Source: Caenimonas sp. SL110 (GTDB lineage: Bacteria > Pseudomonadota > Gammaproteobacteria > Burkholderiales > Burkholderiaceae_C). From it: DNA of 64,000 nucleotides. Positions within the stretch are counted from its first letter, which is position 1; each line of letters begins with the position of its first letter. The translations under genes were made by a program, and so were the position numbers. The stretch lies in assembly GCF_001044395.1 (NCBI RefSeq), contig NZ_JANU01000022.1:1-64000 (forward strand), written 5' to 3'. This document shows, piece after piece, positions 17,988 through 26,991 of the stretch. The notes beneath the pieces were generated by a model. The model was not told the origin of the DNA, did no database searches, and was given only the letters and a program-made list of their open reading frames with translations.

Positions 17988-18860
17988 TTACCGCATCTGC
18001 GTGAAAACCTTGAACAAGGCGGCGTCGTCCAGCCCGGAAAAGCCGGCGCGGGCGGCGCGTTCGAACGCATCGCGTGCAACCGTCCCCAGGGGTCCGTCAA
18101 AGCCAGCCTCGGCTGCCGCCTCGACCGCCAGGCGTGTGTCCTTTTGCAGCAGGCTCACGTGCGCGCGCGGCTCGTAATCACCCGCAATCGCGCGGCGCAT
18201 GCGATCCGAGCCGATCCAGCTCTGGCCGCTCGATTGCTCGATCACGTCCAGCGTCTTGTCCAGCGAAAGACCCATGCGTTGCGCCATCGCCATGACTTCG
18301 GCTGCGCCCGCCAGATTGATGCCGGCGAGCAGGTTGTTCACCAGCTTGGTGCGGGCGCCGTCGCCGGGCTTTTCGCTGATACGGAACACCTTGCCGGACA
18401 AGGCTTCGATCACATCGCGCTGGGCTTCGAAAGTGGCGTCGTTGCAGGCGACCATCAGGCTCATCGTGCCGTCGCGAGCGCGGGCCGGACCGCCGGACAT
18501 CGGTGCATCGATGGCGCCAATGTTGCGCTCGACGAGGCGTTGCGCGAGGCGCTCTGCATCATGGGGAGAAATCGTGGGGCAGAGCATCACGGCCTGGCCT
18601 GGTTGCATCACTGCGGCGGCGCCCTTCGCACCGAACAGCACATCCTGCGTCTGGGCCGCATCGACCACGCAGACGATCAGCAGGTCGCAGCCAGTGGCCG
18701 CCTGCTGCGCGCTGCTGCATGCGACTGCACCCAACGCCCGCAACGCGGCCACCTTGTCCCCGTCGAGATCGCACACCCGCACCGGCCATTGCAATTGGAG
18801 CAGTCGCTGCGCCATCGCGCCGCCCATGTTGCCCACACCGACGATCGCGACTGTTTTCAT
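17988..18860 (-). CDS. 3-hydroxyisobutyrate dehydrogenase-type oxidoreductase
   Basis: A 290-residue NAD(P)-dependent beta-hydroxyacid dehydrogenase. The Rossmann motif GVGNMGGAMAQ, the substrate loop MSGGPARARDGTMSLM and the catalytic Lys in KLVNNLLAG are all present. The family includes 3-hydroxyisobutyrate, tartronate semialdehyde and related reductases, which sequence alone does not separate. It lies 16 nt after rodA and 8 nt before the receiver-cyclase-kinase gene. Confidence 0.9.
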   Translation of the reverse strand: MKTVAIVGVGNMGGAMAQRLLQLQWPVRVCDLDGDKVAALRALGAVACSSAQQAATGCDLLIVCVVDAAQTQDVLFGAKGAAAVMQPGQAVMLCPTISPHDAERLAQRLVERNIGAIDAPMSGGPARARDGTMSLMVACNDATFEAQRDVIEALSGKVFRISEKPGDGARTKLVNNLLAGINLAGAAEVMAMAQRMGLSLDKTLDVIEQSSGQSWIGSDRMRRAIAGDYEPRAHVSLLQKDTRLAVEAAAEAGFDGPLGTVARDAFERAARAGFSGLDDAALFKVFTQMR

Positions 18861-18876
18861 GACACCTTGCGCTTTC

Positions 18877-20031
18877 CTAGGATTGCACCAGCCGCTTGGC
18901 CTTGGCGATGGACATCAGAATGCCCAGGCCTGCCCCCAGCGTCACCATCGCGGTGCCGCCATAACTGATGAAGGGCAGGGGCACGCCCACCACCGGCAGG
19001 ATGCCGCTCACCATGCCCATGTTGACGAAGGCGTAGGTGAAAAAGATCATGGTGATCGCACCAGCCAGCAGCCGCGAAAACACGGTGGAGGCCTCCAGCG
19101 CAATCGCCAGGCCGCGCAGCACCAGGAAGATGAAACCCGCGATCAGGAACAGGTTGCCGACGAGCCCGAATTCCTCGGAGTAAGCGGCAAAGATAAAGTC
19201 GGTCGTGCGCTCGGGGATGAATTCGAGGTGCGTCTGCGTTCCCTGCATGAAACCCTTGCCGAGCATGCCGCCCGAGCCGATGGCGATCATGCCCTGGATG
19301 ATGTGAAAGCCCTTGCCCAGCGGGTCTTTGCCGGGGTCGAGCAAGGTGCAGATGCGTTGCTGCTGGTAGTCGTGCAGGATCGGCCACCGGTATCCCTCGG
19401 CACACAGCATGGGCTCGAACATCACCAGAAGAACTGCCAGGGTGACACCCACCAGCACCGGCGGCAGGATCAGCTTCCAGGACAACCCGGCAAAAAAGAT
19501 CACCGAAAACCCGGCGACCAGCACCAGGATCGATGTGCCCAGGTCGGGCTGCTTCATGATGAGACCCACGGGCACGACCAGCAGGGCACCCGCCACCAGG
19601 AAGTCCAGCGGCCGCAGCTGCCCTTCGCGTTTCTGGAACCACCAGGCCAGCATGAGCGGCATGGCGATCTTCAGGATCTCGCTGGGCTGGATGACGATGC
19701 CGATATTGATCCAGCGCCGCGCGCCCTTCTTGGTGATGCCGAAGATGGCCACCGCAATCAGCAGCGCCACACCGGCCATGTAGAGCGGCACCGCGAAGCT
19801 CTGCAGCCGCTGCGGCGGCACCTGGGCGACGATGAACATGATGACGCCGGCCAGGACCATGTTGCGGCCGTGATCGACAAAGCGCGTGCCGTGATCGAAC
19901 CCGGATGAGTACATCGTGATCATGCCGGCTGCGGCCAGCAGGATCACCGCGAGAGCCAGCGGAATGTCGAACCCGTGCAGCATCGGCGACAGGCGGTTCA
20001 GGCGGGATGGATTGTCGAAAACGGCAGACAT
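18877..20031 (-). CDS. rodA: Rod-shape SEDS glycosyltransferase RodA
   Basis: A 384-residue SEDS protein with ten or so transmembrane helices; it polymerises lipid II for the elongasome together with PBP2. The LLDPGKDPLGKGFHIIQ segment and the C-terminal PVVGVPLPFISYGG motif identify RodA; the division paralogue ftsW is in the dcw cluster here. Start 20031 is supported by homology and by a GATAAT 6 nt upstream. The gene stands apart from any mreBCD-mrdA genes within this window. Confidence 0.93.
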   Translation of the reverse strand: MSAVFDNPSRLNRLSPMLHGFDIPLALAVILLAAAGMITMYSSGFDHGTRFVDHGRNMVLAGVIMFIVAQVPPQRLQSFAVPLYMAGVALLIAVAIFGITKKGARRWINIGIVIQPSEILKIAMPLMLAWWFQKREGQLRPLDFLVAGALLVVPVGLIMKQPDLGTSILVLVAGFSVIFFAGLSWKLILPPVLVGVTLAVLLVMFEPMLCAEGYRWPILHDYQQQRICTLLDPGKDPLGKGFHIIQGMIAIGSGGMLGKGFMQGTQTHLEFIPERTTDFIFAAYSEEFGLVGNLFLIAGFIFLVLRGLAIALEASTVFSRLLAGAITMIFFTYAFVNMGMVSGILPVVGVPLPFISYGGTAMVTLGAGLGILMSIAKAKRLVQS

Positions 20032-20036
20032 GGCAC

Positions 20037-20043
20037 GATTATC
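20037..20043. promoter_or_regulatory. Bidirectional -10 between rodA and the YqiA-like gene
   Basis: Only 19 bp separate the two divergent start codons. The 7-bp core reads GATAAT on the minus strand (ending 6 nt before the rodA ATG) and GATTAT on the plus strand (ending 8 nt before ATG 20051). Each -35 would lie within the opposite gene. Confidence 0.5.
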
Positions 20044-20050
20044 CCTGCGC

Positions 20051-20635
20051 ATGAACACAACCCACCTGCTCTATCTGCACGGATTTCGGTCCTCGCCCCT
20101 GTCCACCAAGGCCCGCATGGTGGCATCGCGTATGCATGAGGCAAACCCCCATGTGACCTGGTGGTGCCCCCAGCTGCCGCCCTCGCCCGCTGCGGCCATG
20201 CAGCTGCTCAGGGACGGCGTTGCCAATTGGCCGCGCGAGTCGATGGCAGTGATGGGCTCATCGCTGGGCGGCTTCTACGCGACCTGCGTGGCGGCGCAGA
20301 TGAACTGCCACGCAGTCGTTCTCAATCCTGCGGTTCACCCGGCGCGCGACCTTGCCGCTCACGTGGGTGACCAGACGTCCTGGCACGACCCCAATGAGCA
20401 CTTTGTCTTCGAGCCGCGCTATGTCGATGAATTGCGTGAACTGGAATTGTCGGGCTCGCCCGATCCGTCCAAGGTGCTGGCGGTCATCGCCAAGGGCGAC
20501 GAACTGCTCGACTGGCGCGAGATGACCGCCCGCTACCCCGGCTCGCGCATCCGCCTGCTGGAAGGCAGCGACCACGCGATCTCCGATTTTGCGGACCATA
20601 TCGACGAGGTGTTCGGGTTTTTGGGACTTCGGTAG
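20051..20635 (+). CDS. YqiA-like alpha/beta-hydrolase esterase
   Basis: A 194-residue small hydrolase. It begins with the family's YLHGFRSSP motif and carries nucleophile elbow GSSLGG and the C-terminal GSDHAISDF His. YqiA/YcfP relatives are esterases active on short acyl esters. The ATG at 20051 is chosen because the upstream in-frame extension would read through rodA's 5' end on the other strand. Confidence 0.9.
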   Translation: MNTTHLLYLHGFRSSPLSTKARMVASRMHEANPHVTWWCPQLPPSPAAAMQLLRDGVANWPRESMAVMGSSLGGFYATCVAAQMNCHAVVLNPAVHPARDLAAHVGDQTSWHDPNEHFVFEPRYVDELRELELSGSPDPSKVLAVIAKGDELLDWREMTARYPGSRIRLLEGSDHAISDFADHIDEVFGFLGLR

Positions 20636-20640
20636 TCTGA

Positions 20641-20690
20641 CTGTCATTGCAGCTGTCATTGCAACCGTCATTGCGGACTCGATCCGCAAT
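20641..20690 (+). repeat. Short GTCATTGC repeats ending in a palindrome
   Basis: Three near-identical 12-bp units sharing GTCATTGC lie end to end, and the third runs into a perfect 8-bp inverted repeat (ATTGCGGA / TCCGCAAT at 20670-20690, 5-nt loop). It lies in the 111-nt gap between two plus-strand genes. The palindromic unit looks like a dispersed intergenic element, but there is no second copy in this window. There is no T-run, so it is not a standard terminator. Confidence 0.6.
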
Positions 20691-20733
20691 CCATCCCTGA
20701 TCAGGCGCGGCGACCGCTGCGGGCCCTGCATGG

Positions 20734-20739
20734 GACAAT
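20734..20739 (+). promoter_or_regulatory. Candidate -10 (GACAAT) of the RNase II-family gene
   Basis: GACAAT ends 7 nt before ATG 20747 with no Shine-Dalgarno; the -35 is weak. Confidence 0.4.
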
Positions 20740-20746
20740 TCGCCCC

Positions 20747-22801
20747 ATGTTTGTATTGTTTGAAGAAGCCGGCAAATTTCAGGCCGGCAGGATCCTTTCC
20801 GAGGCCGATTCGTCCGCGCAGGTCGAACTCGACAGCGGCAAGCGGGTGAAGGTCAAGGCCGCCAACATGCTGATGAAGTTCGAAAAGCCCGCCCCGGCTG
20901 AGCTCATCCGCCAGGCGCAGGCATTGGCCGCCGGCATCGAGCTGGAGATGACCTGGGAATTCGCACCGGAAGACGAGTTCGGCTTTGCCGAGCTGGCACG
21001 CGACTATTTCAGCGAGAAGGCGACACTCGAAGAACAGGCCGCGATGCTGTTTCGCCTGTTCGAAGCGCCGCATTACTTCCGGCGCGCGGGCAAAGGTCGC
21101 TTTCGCAAGGCCCCGGCTGAAATCCTGCAGCAGGCCCTGGCCGCCATCGAAAAGAAAAAGCAGGTGCAGGCGCAGATCGAAGCATGGGCCGGCGAGCTGG
21201 CTGCGGGCACCTGCCCGGAGCCGATTCGCGAGCAGCTGTTCAAGATCCTGTTCAAGCCCGACAAGAACGCACCTGAATACAAGGCCGTGGTCGACGCCTC
21301 GCGCGCCACGCAAACCGCACCGCTGGACCTGCTGCAACGCGCAGGCGCCATCGCGTCGCCCTACCAGTTCCACTGGAAGCGCTTCCTGTTCGAGAACTTC
21401 CCCAAGGGCACGGGCTTCCCGGCTTTGCAGGCACCGTTGATCCAGGACGAATTGCCGATCGCCCCGGTCAAGGCGTTCTCCATCGATGACTCCAGCACGA
21501 CGGAAATCGACGATGCGCTGTCGGTGCAAGGCCTGGGCACAGGAACCGTCACGATCGGTATCCACATCGCCGCGCCCGGGCTGGCGCTTCAACCGGCATC
21601 GCCTCTCGACGTGGTCGCGAGGCAGCGCCTGTCCACGGTGTACATGCCCGGCTACAAGATCACCATGCTCCCCGATGACGTGGTGACCGCCTACACGCTC
21701 CAGGAAGGCCGCGACTGCCCCGCCGTCTCGCTCTACGCGACGTTCGACGAAGCAACGCTGGAGCTCAGGGAGTCACAGACAAAGCTGGAGCGCGTGCCCA
21801 TCGTCGCCAACCTGCGCCATGACCAGCTCGACGCAGTCGTCACCGAAGAATGGCTGCAAGACCCCGCGCCACCCGAAGACCCGCGCCTGCCGGTGCCTGG
21901 GCTGCATCCACCGCTGGCCTTTTTGCACCGGCTCGCGCTGCACCTGAAATCGCTGCGCGAAATCGTGCGCGGCAAGCCCGAGAACTTCAACCGTCCGGAT
22001 TACAACTTCCGGCTCGTCGGCAATGACGGCGCTGAGCCCGTCGGTGATGAACAGGTGCTGATCACGCTGCGCAAGCGCGGCGCGCCGCTGGACCTGATCG
22101 TGGCCGAAGCGATGATCCTGGCCAACAGCACCTGGGGCAGCTGGCTGGGCGAGCTGGGTGTTCCCGCCATCTACCGCAGCCAGGCCAGCCTTGCGCCCGG
22201 CGTCAAGGTGCGCATGGGCACACGGGCGTTGCCGCACGCGGGCATCGGCGTCAAGAGCTATGCGTGGAGCACCTCGCCCCTGCGCCGCTATACCGACCTG
22301 GTGAACCAGTGGCAGATCATTGCCGCGGCACGGCATGGCCGCACCGCTGCGCTGGCCGCGCCGTTCAAGCCCAAGGACGCCGAGCTGTTCTCGATCATCT
22401 CCAGCTTCGACTCCGCCTACATGGCCTACAACGGCCACCAGGGCGGGATGGAGCGTTTCTGGACGCTGAAGTATCTGCAGCAGCAAGGCATCACCGAAAT
22501 CACCGGCAGCCTGTTTCGCGAGAACATGATCCGCGCCGACGACCTGCCGCTGGTGCTGCCGGTGCTGGGTGCCAATGCCCTGCCGCGCGGTGCGCGGGTT
22601 CGCGTCAAGCTCGGCGAAATCGACCCGATCACGCTGGACATTGGCGGGACCGTGGTGGAGCACCTGGACGCGCAACCGGGCGACGATGCGCCGTCGGAAG
22701 AAGACGACAGCGAAGAAGAATCGGTGGCAGGCCCGATTGCCATCGCGGTTGACGTGAACGACACTGGCGAAACGCAGACGGCGCCTGTGCCGGCTGCGTG
22801 A
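20747..22801 (+). CDS. RNase II/RNB-family exoribonuclease
   Basis: A 684-residue 3'-5' exoribonuclease of the RNB superfamily. A cold-shock-like N-terminus precedes the RNB domain (about 240-560), whose active-site cluster reads SIDDSSTTEIDDAL. Compared with E. coli RNase II the Asp207 equivalent is Glu, while the other three acidic positions are kept. The length is closer to RNase II (about 640) than RNase R (over 800). The C-terminal ~40 residues are acidic (SEEDDSEEE). Whether it acts as RNase II or a specialised relative is open. Confidence 0.9.
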   Translation: MFVLFEEAGKFQAGRILSEADSSAQVELDSGKRVKVKAANMLMKFEKPAPAELIRQAQALAAGIELEMTWEFAPEDEFGFAELARDYFSEKATLEEQAAMLFRLFEAPHYFRRAGKGRFRKAPAEILQQALAAIEKKKQVQAQIEAWAGELAAGTCPEPIREQLFKILFKPDKNAPEYKAVVDASRATQTAPLDLLQRAGAIASPYQFHWKRFLFENFPKGTGFPALQAPLIQDELPIAPVKAFSIDDSSTTEIDDALSVQGLGTGTVTIGIHIAAPGLALQPASPLDVVARQRLSTVYMPGYKITMLPDDVVTAYTLQEGRDCPAVSLYATFDEATLELRESQTKLERVPIVANLRHDQLDAVVTEEWLQDPAPPEDPRLPVPGLHPPLAFLHRLALHLKSLREIVRGKPENFNRPDYNFRLVGNDGAEPVGDEQVLITLRKRGAPLDLIVAEAMILANSTWGSWLGELGVPAIYRSQASLAPGVKVRMGTRALPHAGIGVKSYAWSTSPLRRYTDLVNQWQIIAAARHGRTAALAAPFKPKDAELFSIISSFDSAYMAYNGHQGGMERFWTLKYLQQQGITEITGSLFRENMIRADDLPLVLPVLGANALPRGARVRVKLGEIDPITLDIGGTVVEHLDAQPGDDAPSEEDDSEEESVAGPIAIAVDVNDTGETQTAPVPAA

Positions 22802-22851
22802 CGGTTGGCACCACGCCCGCTGCCTGATGTTCCCGGCCAGTTGATGCATTT

Positions 22852-23706
22852 GTGAACCTGCGACAGTTCAGTACCCTCCAGCTTGCGATCGGCATCTCGG
22901 TCGCCATTCACGTCGTGATCCTCACGGCGCGCATCGTGGACCCCGAAGGTTTCAACCGCGTGTTCCAGGACACACCGCTGGAGGTGATCCTGGTCAACGC
23001 CAAGACCAACGAAAAGCCGGAGAACGCCAAGGCGATCGCGCAGACGTCGCTGGCAGGCGGCGGCGATGCAGACAAGGGCCGCTCGACGTCGCCGCTGCCG
23101 CCATCGGCCCTCACCGAGATGGGCGACGCGGCCGAAGATGCACAGCGCAAGATCGACGCCATGCAGGAACAGCAGACGCTGCTGCTGGCACAGGTCAAGA
23201 AGATGCTGGCCGCCCTGCCCCCGCCCGACCCCAAGCAGCCCACCAACAACCCCGAAGCGCTCGCCCGCGAAGAAAAGCGCAGGCAGCTGATCAAGCTGCT
23301 GGCCGAGATCGAAAAGCGGATCAACGAAGAAAACGCGCGTCCCAAGAAGCGCTACATCAGCCCCTCGACCCGCGAGGAGGTGTACGCGATCTACTACGAC
23401 GGCCTGCGCCGGCGCATCGAGGACAAGGGCACGCAGAACTTCCCCGAACTCATGGGTCGCAAGCTCTATGGCGAGCTGACCATGGTCGTCACCATCAACT
23501 ACGACGGCCGGGTCGTCGATACCGACATCGTGCAAAGCTCGGGCAACCCCACGCTCGACCGACGCGCCAAGGCCATTGCGCTCAGCGCCGCACCGTTTGG
23601 CCGCTTCAGCGATGCAATGCGCCGCCGCGCCGACCAGATCGTCGTGGTGTCGCGTTTCAAGTTCACGCGTGACGAGACGCTGGAAACCCAACAACTGGCA
23701 CGCTAG
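22852..23706 (+). CDS. TonB-family energy transducer-like protein
   Basis: A 284-residue protein with an N-terminal membrane anchor (about 8-26), a long charged, probably coiled-coil spacer (about 100-165) and a C-terminal TonB_C-type domain (LYGELTMVVTINYDGRVVDTDIV...SGNPTLDRRA). TonB proteins transmit proton-motive energy to outer-membrane receptors; no exbB/exbD genes are adjacent. The start is a GTG, because an ATG 8 nt upstream runs into a stop after two codons. It precedes aroE by 18 nt. Confidence 0.85.
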   Translation: MNLRQFSTLQLAIGISVAIHVVILTARIVDPEGFNRVFQDTPLEVILVNAKTNEKPENAKAIAQTSLAGGGDADKGRSTSPLPPSALTEMGDAAEDAQRKIDAMQEQQTLLLAQVKKMLAALPPPDPKQPTNNPEALAREEKRRQLIKLLAEIEKRINEENARPKKRYISPSTREEVYAIYYDGLRRRIEDKGTQNFPELMGRKLYGELTMVVTINYDGRVVDTDIVQSSGNPTLDRRAKAIALSAAPFGRFSDAMRRRADQIVVVSRFKFTRDETLETQQLAR

Positions 23707-23724
23707 CCGCCACTCCTACTGTTT

Positions 23725-24555
23725 ATGTCAGATCTCTATTGCGTCATGGGCAACCCTGTCGAGCACAGCAAGTCGCCGTGGATTCACGCACGGTTTGCGC
23801 AGCTCACCGGGCAAGACATGCACTATGACAAGCGCTTGATTGCGCTCGATGGATTCGCGCGCGGCATCGCCGCGTTTCGCGCGGAAGGCGGCAAGGGCTG
23901 CAACATCACCGTGCCCTTCAAGTTCGAAGCCGCGCCGATCGCAACCCGCCTCACGCCACGCGCCGAACTGGCCGGTGCATGCAATGTGCTGCGCTTTGAC
24001 GGCGACGAAGTCTTTGCGGACAACACCGATGGTGTGGGCCTGGTCAACGACATCACGCGCAATGCCGGCGTCCGGCTGGCCGGTCGCGATGTGCTGCTGA
24101 TCGGCGCGGGTGGCGCTGCGGCGGGCGTGCTGGGCCCGTTGATCGAAGCCGGCCCGCGGCTCATCGCGGTCGCCAACCGCACGCAGGCCAAGGCGCAGCA
24201 CCTGATCGACCGGCACGCATCGCTTGCGCAGCAGCACCGCGTGAAATTGCAGGCGCCCGAACTCCTGCAGGTGACCGACGACTTCGATGTCGTCATCAAT
24301 GCAACCGCCACCAGCCTGAGCGGCGAAGCAGTGCCCGTTTCGCCGGCCGTGCTGCGGCGCGGCACGCTGGCCTGCGACCTGATGTACGGGCCTGCTGCGC
24401 AAGGCTTCATGGACTGGGCCGCTGCGCATGGCGCTGCCCCGCGCGACGGTCTCGGGATGCTGGTGGAGCAGGCGGCAGAAGCGTTCCTGGTCTGGCGCGG
24501 CGTGCGGCCGCCTTCGGCGCAGGTGCTGGAGGAACTGAGGGCCGCGCTGGGATGA
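23725..24555 (+). CDS. aroE: Shikimate dehydrogenase
   Basis: A 276-residue NADP-dependent enzyme reducing 3-dehydroshikimate. The substrate site MGNPVEHSKSPWIH, catalytic Lys in NITVPFK, DNTDGVG and the NADP loop GAGGAAAGV are intact. It lies between the TonB-like gene and mtgA in a plus-strand run and works in the pathway fed by aroG of this window. Confidence 0.96.
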   Translation: MSDLYCVMGNPVEHSKSPWIHARFAQLTGQDMHYDKRLIALDGFARGIAAFRAEGGKGCNITVPFKFEAAPIATRLTPRAELAGACNVLRFDGDEVFADNTDGVGLVNDITRNAGVRLAGRDVLLIGAGGAAAGVLGPLIEAGPRLIAVANRTQAKAQHLIDRHASLAQQHRVKLQAPELLQVTDDFDVVINATATSLSGEAVPVSPAVLRRGTLACDLMYGPAAQGFMDWAAAHGAAPRDGLGMLVEQAAEAFLVWRGVRPPSAQVLEELRAALG

Positions 24556-24562
24556 ACGCACG

Positions 24563-25324
24563 ATGAAATCCTTGGCGCGCTGGATCATGCTGGTGCTTGT
24601 CGCAGCGCTGGCGCTGGAGCTGTTCTTCATCGTGCGGATCGCGATGGCCGCTACCGTCGCCCCGCAATCGACTGCCTTCATGCGGTCCGAGGCGTGGCGC
24701 ATCACCACGACCAAAGGCAGGCTGCCGTGGTCGCACCAGTGGGTGCCCTACGCGAGCATCTCCGACAACCTCAAGCGCGCAGTGATCGTGTCCGAAGACG
24801 ACAGCTTCAGCGTCCACGACGGCTACGACTGGGAGGCGCTGGAAAAAGCATGGCAGCGCAACGCCGAGGCCGAAGAGCGCGCGGCCCGGCAAAAACCCAA
24901 GGCAGCCCCATCGCCCAATGCAAGCAAGGCACCCGCAAAACCCGTACGTGCGCCCAAGATCGTCGGCGGCTCCACCATCACGCAGCAGCTTGCCAAGAAC
25001 CTGCTGCTGTCGGGCGAGCGCACGCTCCTGCGCAAAGGCCAGGAATTCGTGCTGACCTTCGCGCTGGAGAAAATGCTTTCCAAGCAGCGCATCCTGGAGA
25101 TCTATCTCAACAGCGTCGAATGGGGCGAAGGCGTGTTCGGCGCGGAAGCCGCAGCGCGCCACTACTTTCGCAAGAGCGCCTCGCAGCTCACCGCCTATGA
25201 GGCCGCGCGGCTGGCCGTGATGCTGCCGCGGCCCAAGTACTTCGAGAAGGTACCGGGCTCGGGCTATCTCGCCAGCCGCGCTTCGACCATCGCGGCGCGC
25301 ATGCGTGGCGCCGAGCTGCCCTGA
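24563..25324 (+). CDS. mtgA: Monofunctional peptidoglycan transglycosylase
   Basis: A 253-residue GT51 enzyme that polymerises glycan strands from lipid II. An N-terminal membrane anchor (about 5-30) precedes the GT51 domain, with catalytic Glu78 in SEDDSFSVHDG and the second motif GGSTITQQLAKN. A Lys/Ala/Pro-rich insertion of about 30 residues (100-132) separates these two motifs and is not part of the core fold. It follows aroE by 7 nt. Confidence 0.95.
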   Translation: MKSLARWIMLVLVAALALELFFIVRIAMAATVAPQSTAFMRSEAWRITTTKGRLPWSHQWVPYASISDNLKRAVIVSEDDSFSVHDGYDWEALEKAWQRNAEAEERAARQKPKAAPSPNASKAPAKPVRAPKIVGGSTITQQLAKNLLLSGERTLLRKGQEFVLTFALEKMLSKQRILEIYLNSVEWGEGVFGAEAAARHYFRKSASQLTAYEAARLAVMLPRPKYFEKVPGSGYLASRASTIAARMRGAELP

Positions 25325-25355
25325 ACCGGCCTGAGCTGTCCATTGCCGCACGGCA

Positions 25356-25361
25356 TATCAT
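25356..25361 (+). promoter_or_regulatory. Candidate -10 (TATCAT) of the PlsC-like gene
   Basis: TATCAT ends 7 nt before ATG 25369 in the short gap after mtgA; no Shine-Dalgarno is visible. Confidence 0.4.
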
Positions 25362-25368
25362 CACCCGC

Positions 25369-25980
25369 ATGCTTGCCAAGCTCATGAGCCTGTTTTTGCT
25401 GGGGCTGGTGCGTGTCCTCACAGGGGCGCAGGCACGCTGGTACGGATGCCCGCCCAAGGCCGAGCAGCGCATCTATTTCGCCAATCACCAAAGCCACGCC
25501 GACCTGGTGATGATCTGGGCCGCCTTGCCCGAAGAGTTGCGCAGCATCACGCGTCCGATCGCTGCAAAGGACTACTGGACCAAGACCCCGTTTCGCCAAT
25601 GGATCACCACGTCGGTCTTTCACGCGATCTACGTGGACCGCGCGCGCACCGGTGACCAGGACCCGCTCGAACCCCTGATCGACGCGCTGGAAAGCGGCGA
25701 CTCCATCATCATCTTTCCTGAAGGAACCCGCGGCCATGCCGACGAGCCGCAGCCCTTCAAGGCGGGCCTGTACAACCTCGCGCAGAAGTTTCCCCAGGTG
25801 GTGCTGGTGCCCGCCTGGATCGACAACATCCAGCGCGTGATGCCCAAGGGTGAGGTCGTGCCGGTGCCCATCCTCTGCTCGGTCACCTTCGGCGCGCCGA
25901 TACGGCTCGAAGCAGGCGAAGAGCGCAGGCCCTTTCTCGACCGGGCACGCGACGCCGTCATGGCACTGCGGGAGGTCTGA
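25369..25980 (+). CDS. PlsC-type 1-acyl-glycerol-3-phosphate acyltransferase
   Basis: A 203-residue membrane-associated acyltransferase. Motif I NHQSHAD, motif II with GTGDQDPLE and motif III FPEGTRG are all present, as in enzymes making phosphatidic acid. Its stop overlaps the CdsA-like start by one base (TGATG), pairing the enzyme with the next step of phospholipid synthesis. Confidence 0.92.
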   Translation: MLAKLMSLFLLGLVRVLTGAQARWYGCPPKAEQRIYFANHQSHADLVMIWAALPEELRSITRPIAAKDYWTKTPFRQWITTSVFHAIYVDRARTGDQDPLEPLIDALESGDSIIIFPEGTRGHADEPQPFKAGLYNLAQKFPQVVLVPAWIDNIQRVMPKGEVVPVPILCSVTFGAPIRLEAGEERRPFLDRARDAVMALREV

Positions 25981-26966
25981 TGGACGAGTTCCTTCGCAGC
26001 CTCACCCCGACCCGGCAGATCACCGCGCTGTTCCTGATCGTCTTTGGCATTCTCATCATCGTGAGCCTCACGGCGTTCTTTCTCTCCTTCAAAAAGAGCG
26101 CGACCGCGCACGACGAAGCGTGGCACGCCGAGCTGAAAAACTTTCGCCGCCTGCTGGCCACCTCGTGGTTCATGGTGGTGGTGTTCTGGATGGCGTGGGT
26201 GCTGGGCGACACGGTGGCGACGATCCTGTTTGCCTTCATCGCGTTTTTTGCACTGCGCGAATTCATCACGCTCTCACCGACCCGGCGCGGCGACCACCGC
26301 AGCCTGATCCTGGCGTTCTTCGTGGTGTTGCCGGTGCAGTTCTGGCTGGTGGGCACCGAGCATTTCGATCTCTTCACCGTGTTCATTCCGGTGTACGTGT
26401 TCCTGGCGATTCCGGTGGTGAGCGCGCTGGCGGGTGACACCCACCGGTTCCTGGAGCGCAACGCCAAGCTGCAATGGGGAATCATGGTGTGCGTGTACGG
26501 CATGAGCCATGTGCCCGCATTGCTTCTGCTCGACTTCAAGGACTACCAGGGCAAGGGCGCATTCCTCGTGTTCTTCCTGGTGTTCGTGGTGCAAACCTGC
26601 ATGCTGATGCAGCATGTGGTCACCCGCAAGCTCAAGCGCCCGCCCAGCGCGCCGCAGGTGAGCCGAAGCTTCAACTGGTACAGCTGGGGCGTGGGCATGG
26701 TGGTGGGCAGCTTCGTGGGCGTTGTGCTCTCGTTCATCACGCCCTTCGAGCCGATACAGGCGCTCGCCATGGCGTTTGTCGCCTGTGTCGCAGGCTCGAT
26801 GGGGCACCTGGTGATGAAGGCGCTCAAGCGCGATCGCGGCGTAACCGCCTGGGGCAAGCGCGATGTGTCGATCACCGGTGCCAACGGCCTGCTCGACCGC
26901 GTCGATGCGCTGTGCTTTGCCGCGCCGATCTTCTTTCATTCGGCGCGCTGGTATTTTGGTGCGTGA
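25980..26966 (+). CDS. Phosphatidate cytidylyltransferase-like (CdsA family)
   Basis: A 328-residue polytopic protein with about eight transmembrane segments. The C-terminal family signature [18 protein letters not shown] is clear, preceded by the [11 protein letters not shown] loop. The enzyme makes CDP-diacylglycerol from phosphatidate. It is longer than E. coli CdsA (285) and may be the YnbB-like branch, but the plsC coupling supports a phospholipid role. Confidence 0.88.
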   Translation: MDEFLRSLTPTRQITALFLIVFGILIIVSLTAFFLSFKKSATAHDEAWHAELKNFRRLLATSWFMVVVFWMAWVLGDTVATILFAFIAFFALREFITLSPTRRGDHRSLILAFFVVLPVQFWLVGTEHFDLFTVFIPVYVFLAIPVVSALAGDTHRFLERNAKLQWGIMVCVYGMSHVPALLLLDFKDYQGKGAFLVFFLVFVVQTCMLMQHVVTRKLKRPPSAPQVSRSFNWYSWGVGMVVGSFVGVVLSFITPFEPIQALAMAFVACVAGSMGHLVMKALKRDRGVTAWGKRDVSITGANGLLDRVDALCFAAPIFFHSARWYFGA

Positions 26967-26979
26967 GCGGCGCCTGACC

Positions 26980-26985
26980 GACAAT
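26980..26985 (+). promoter_or_regulatory. Candidate -10 (GACAAT) of ruvC
   Basis: GACAAT ends 6 nt before the ruvC ATG, in the 25-nt gap after the CdsA-like gene; no Shine-Dalgarno. Confidence 0.4.
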
Positions 26986-26991
26986 CGCACC

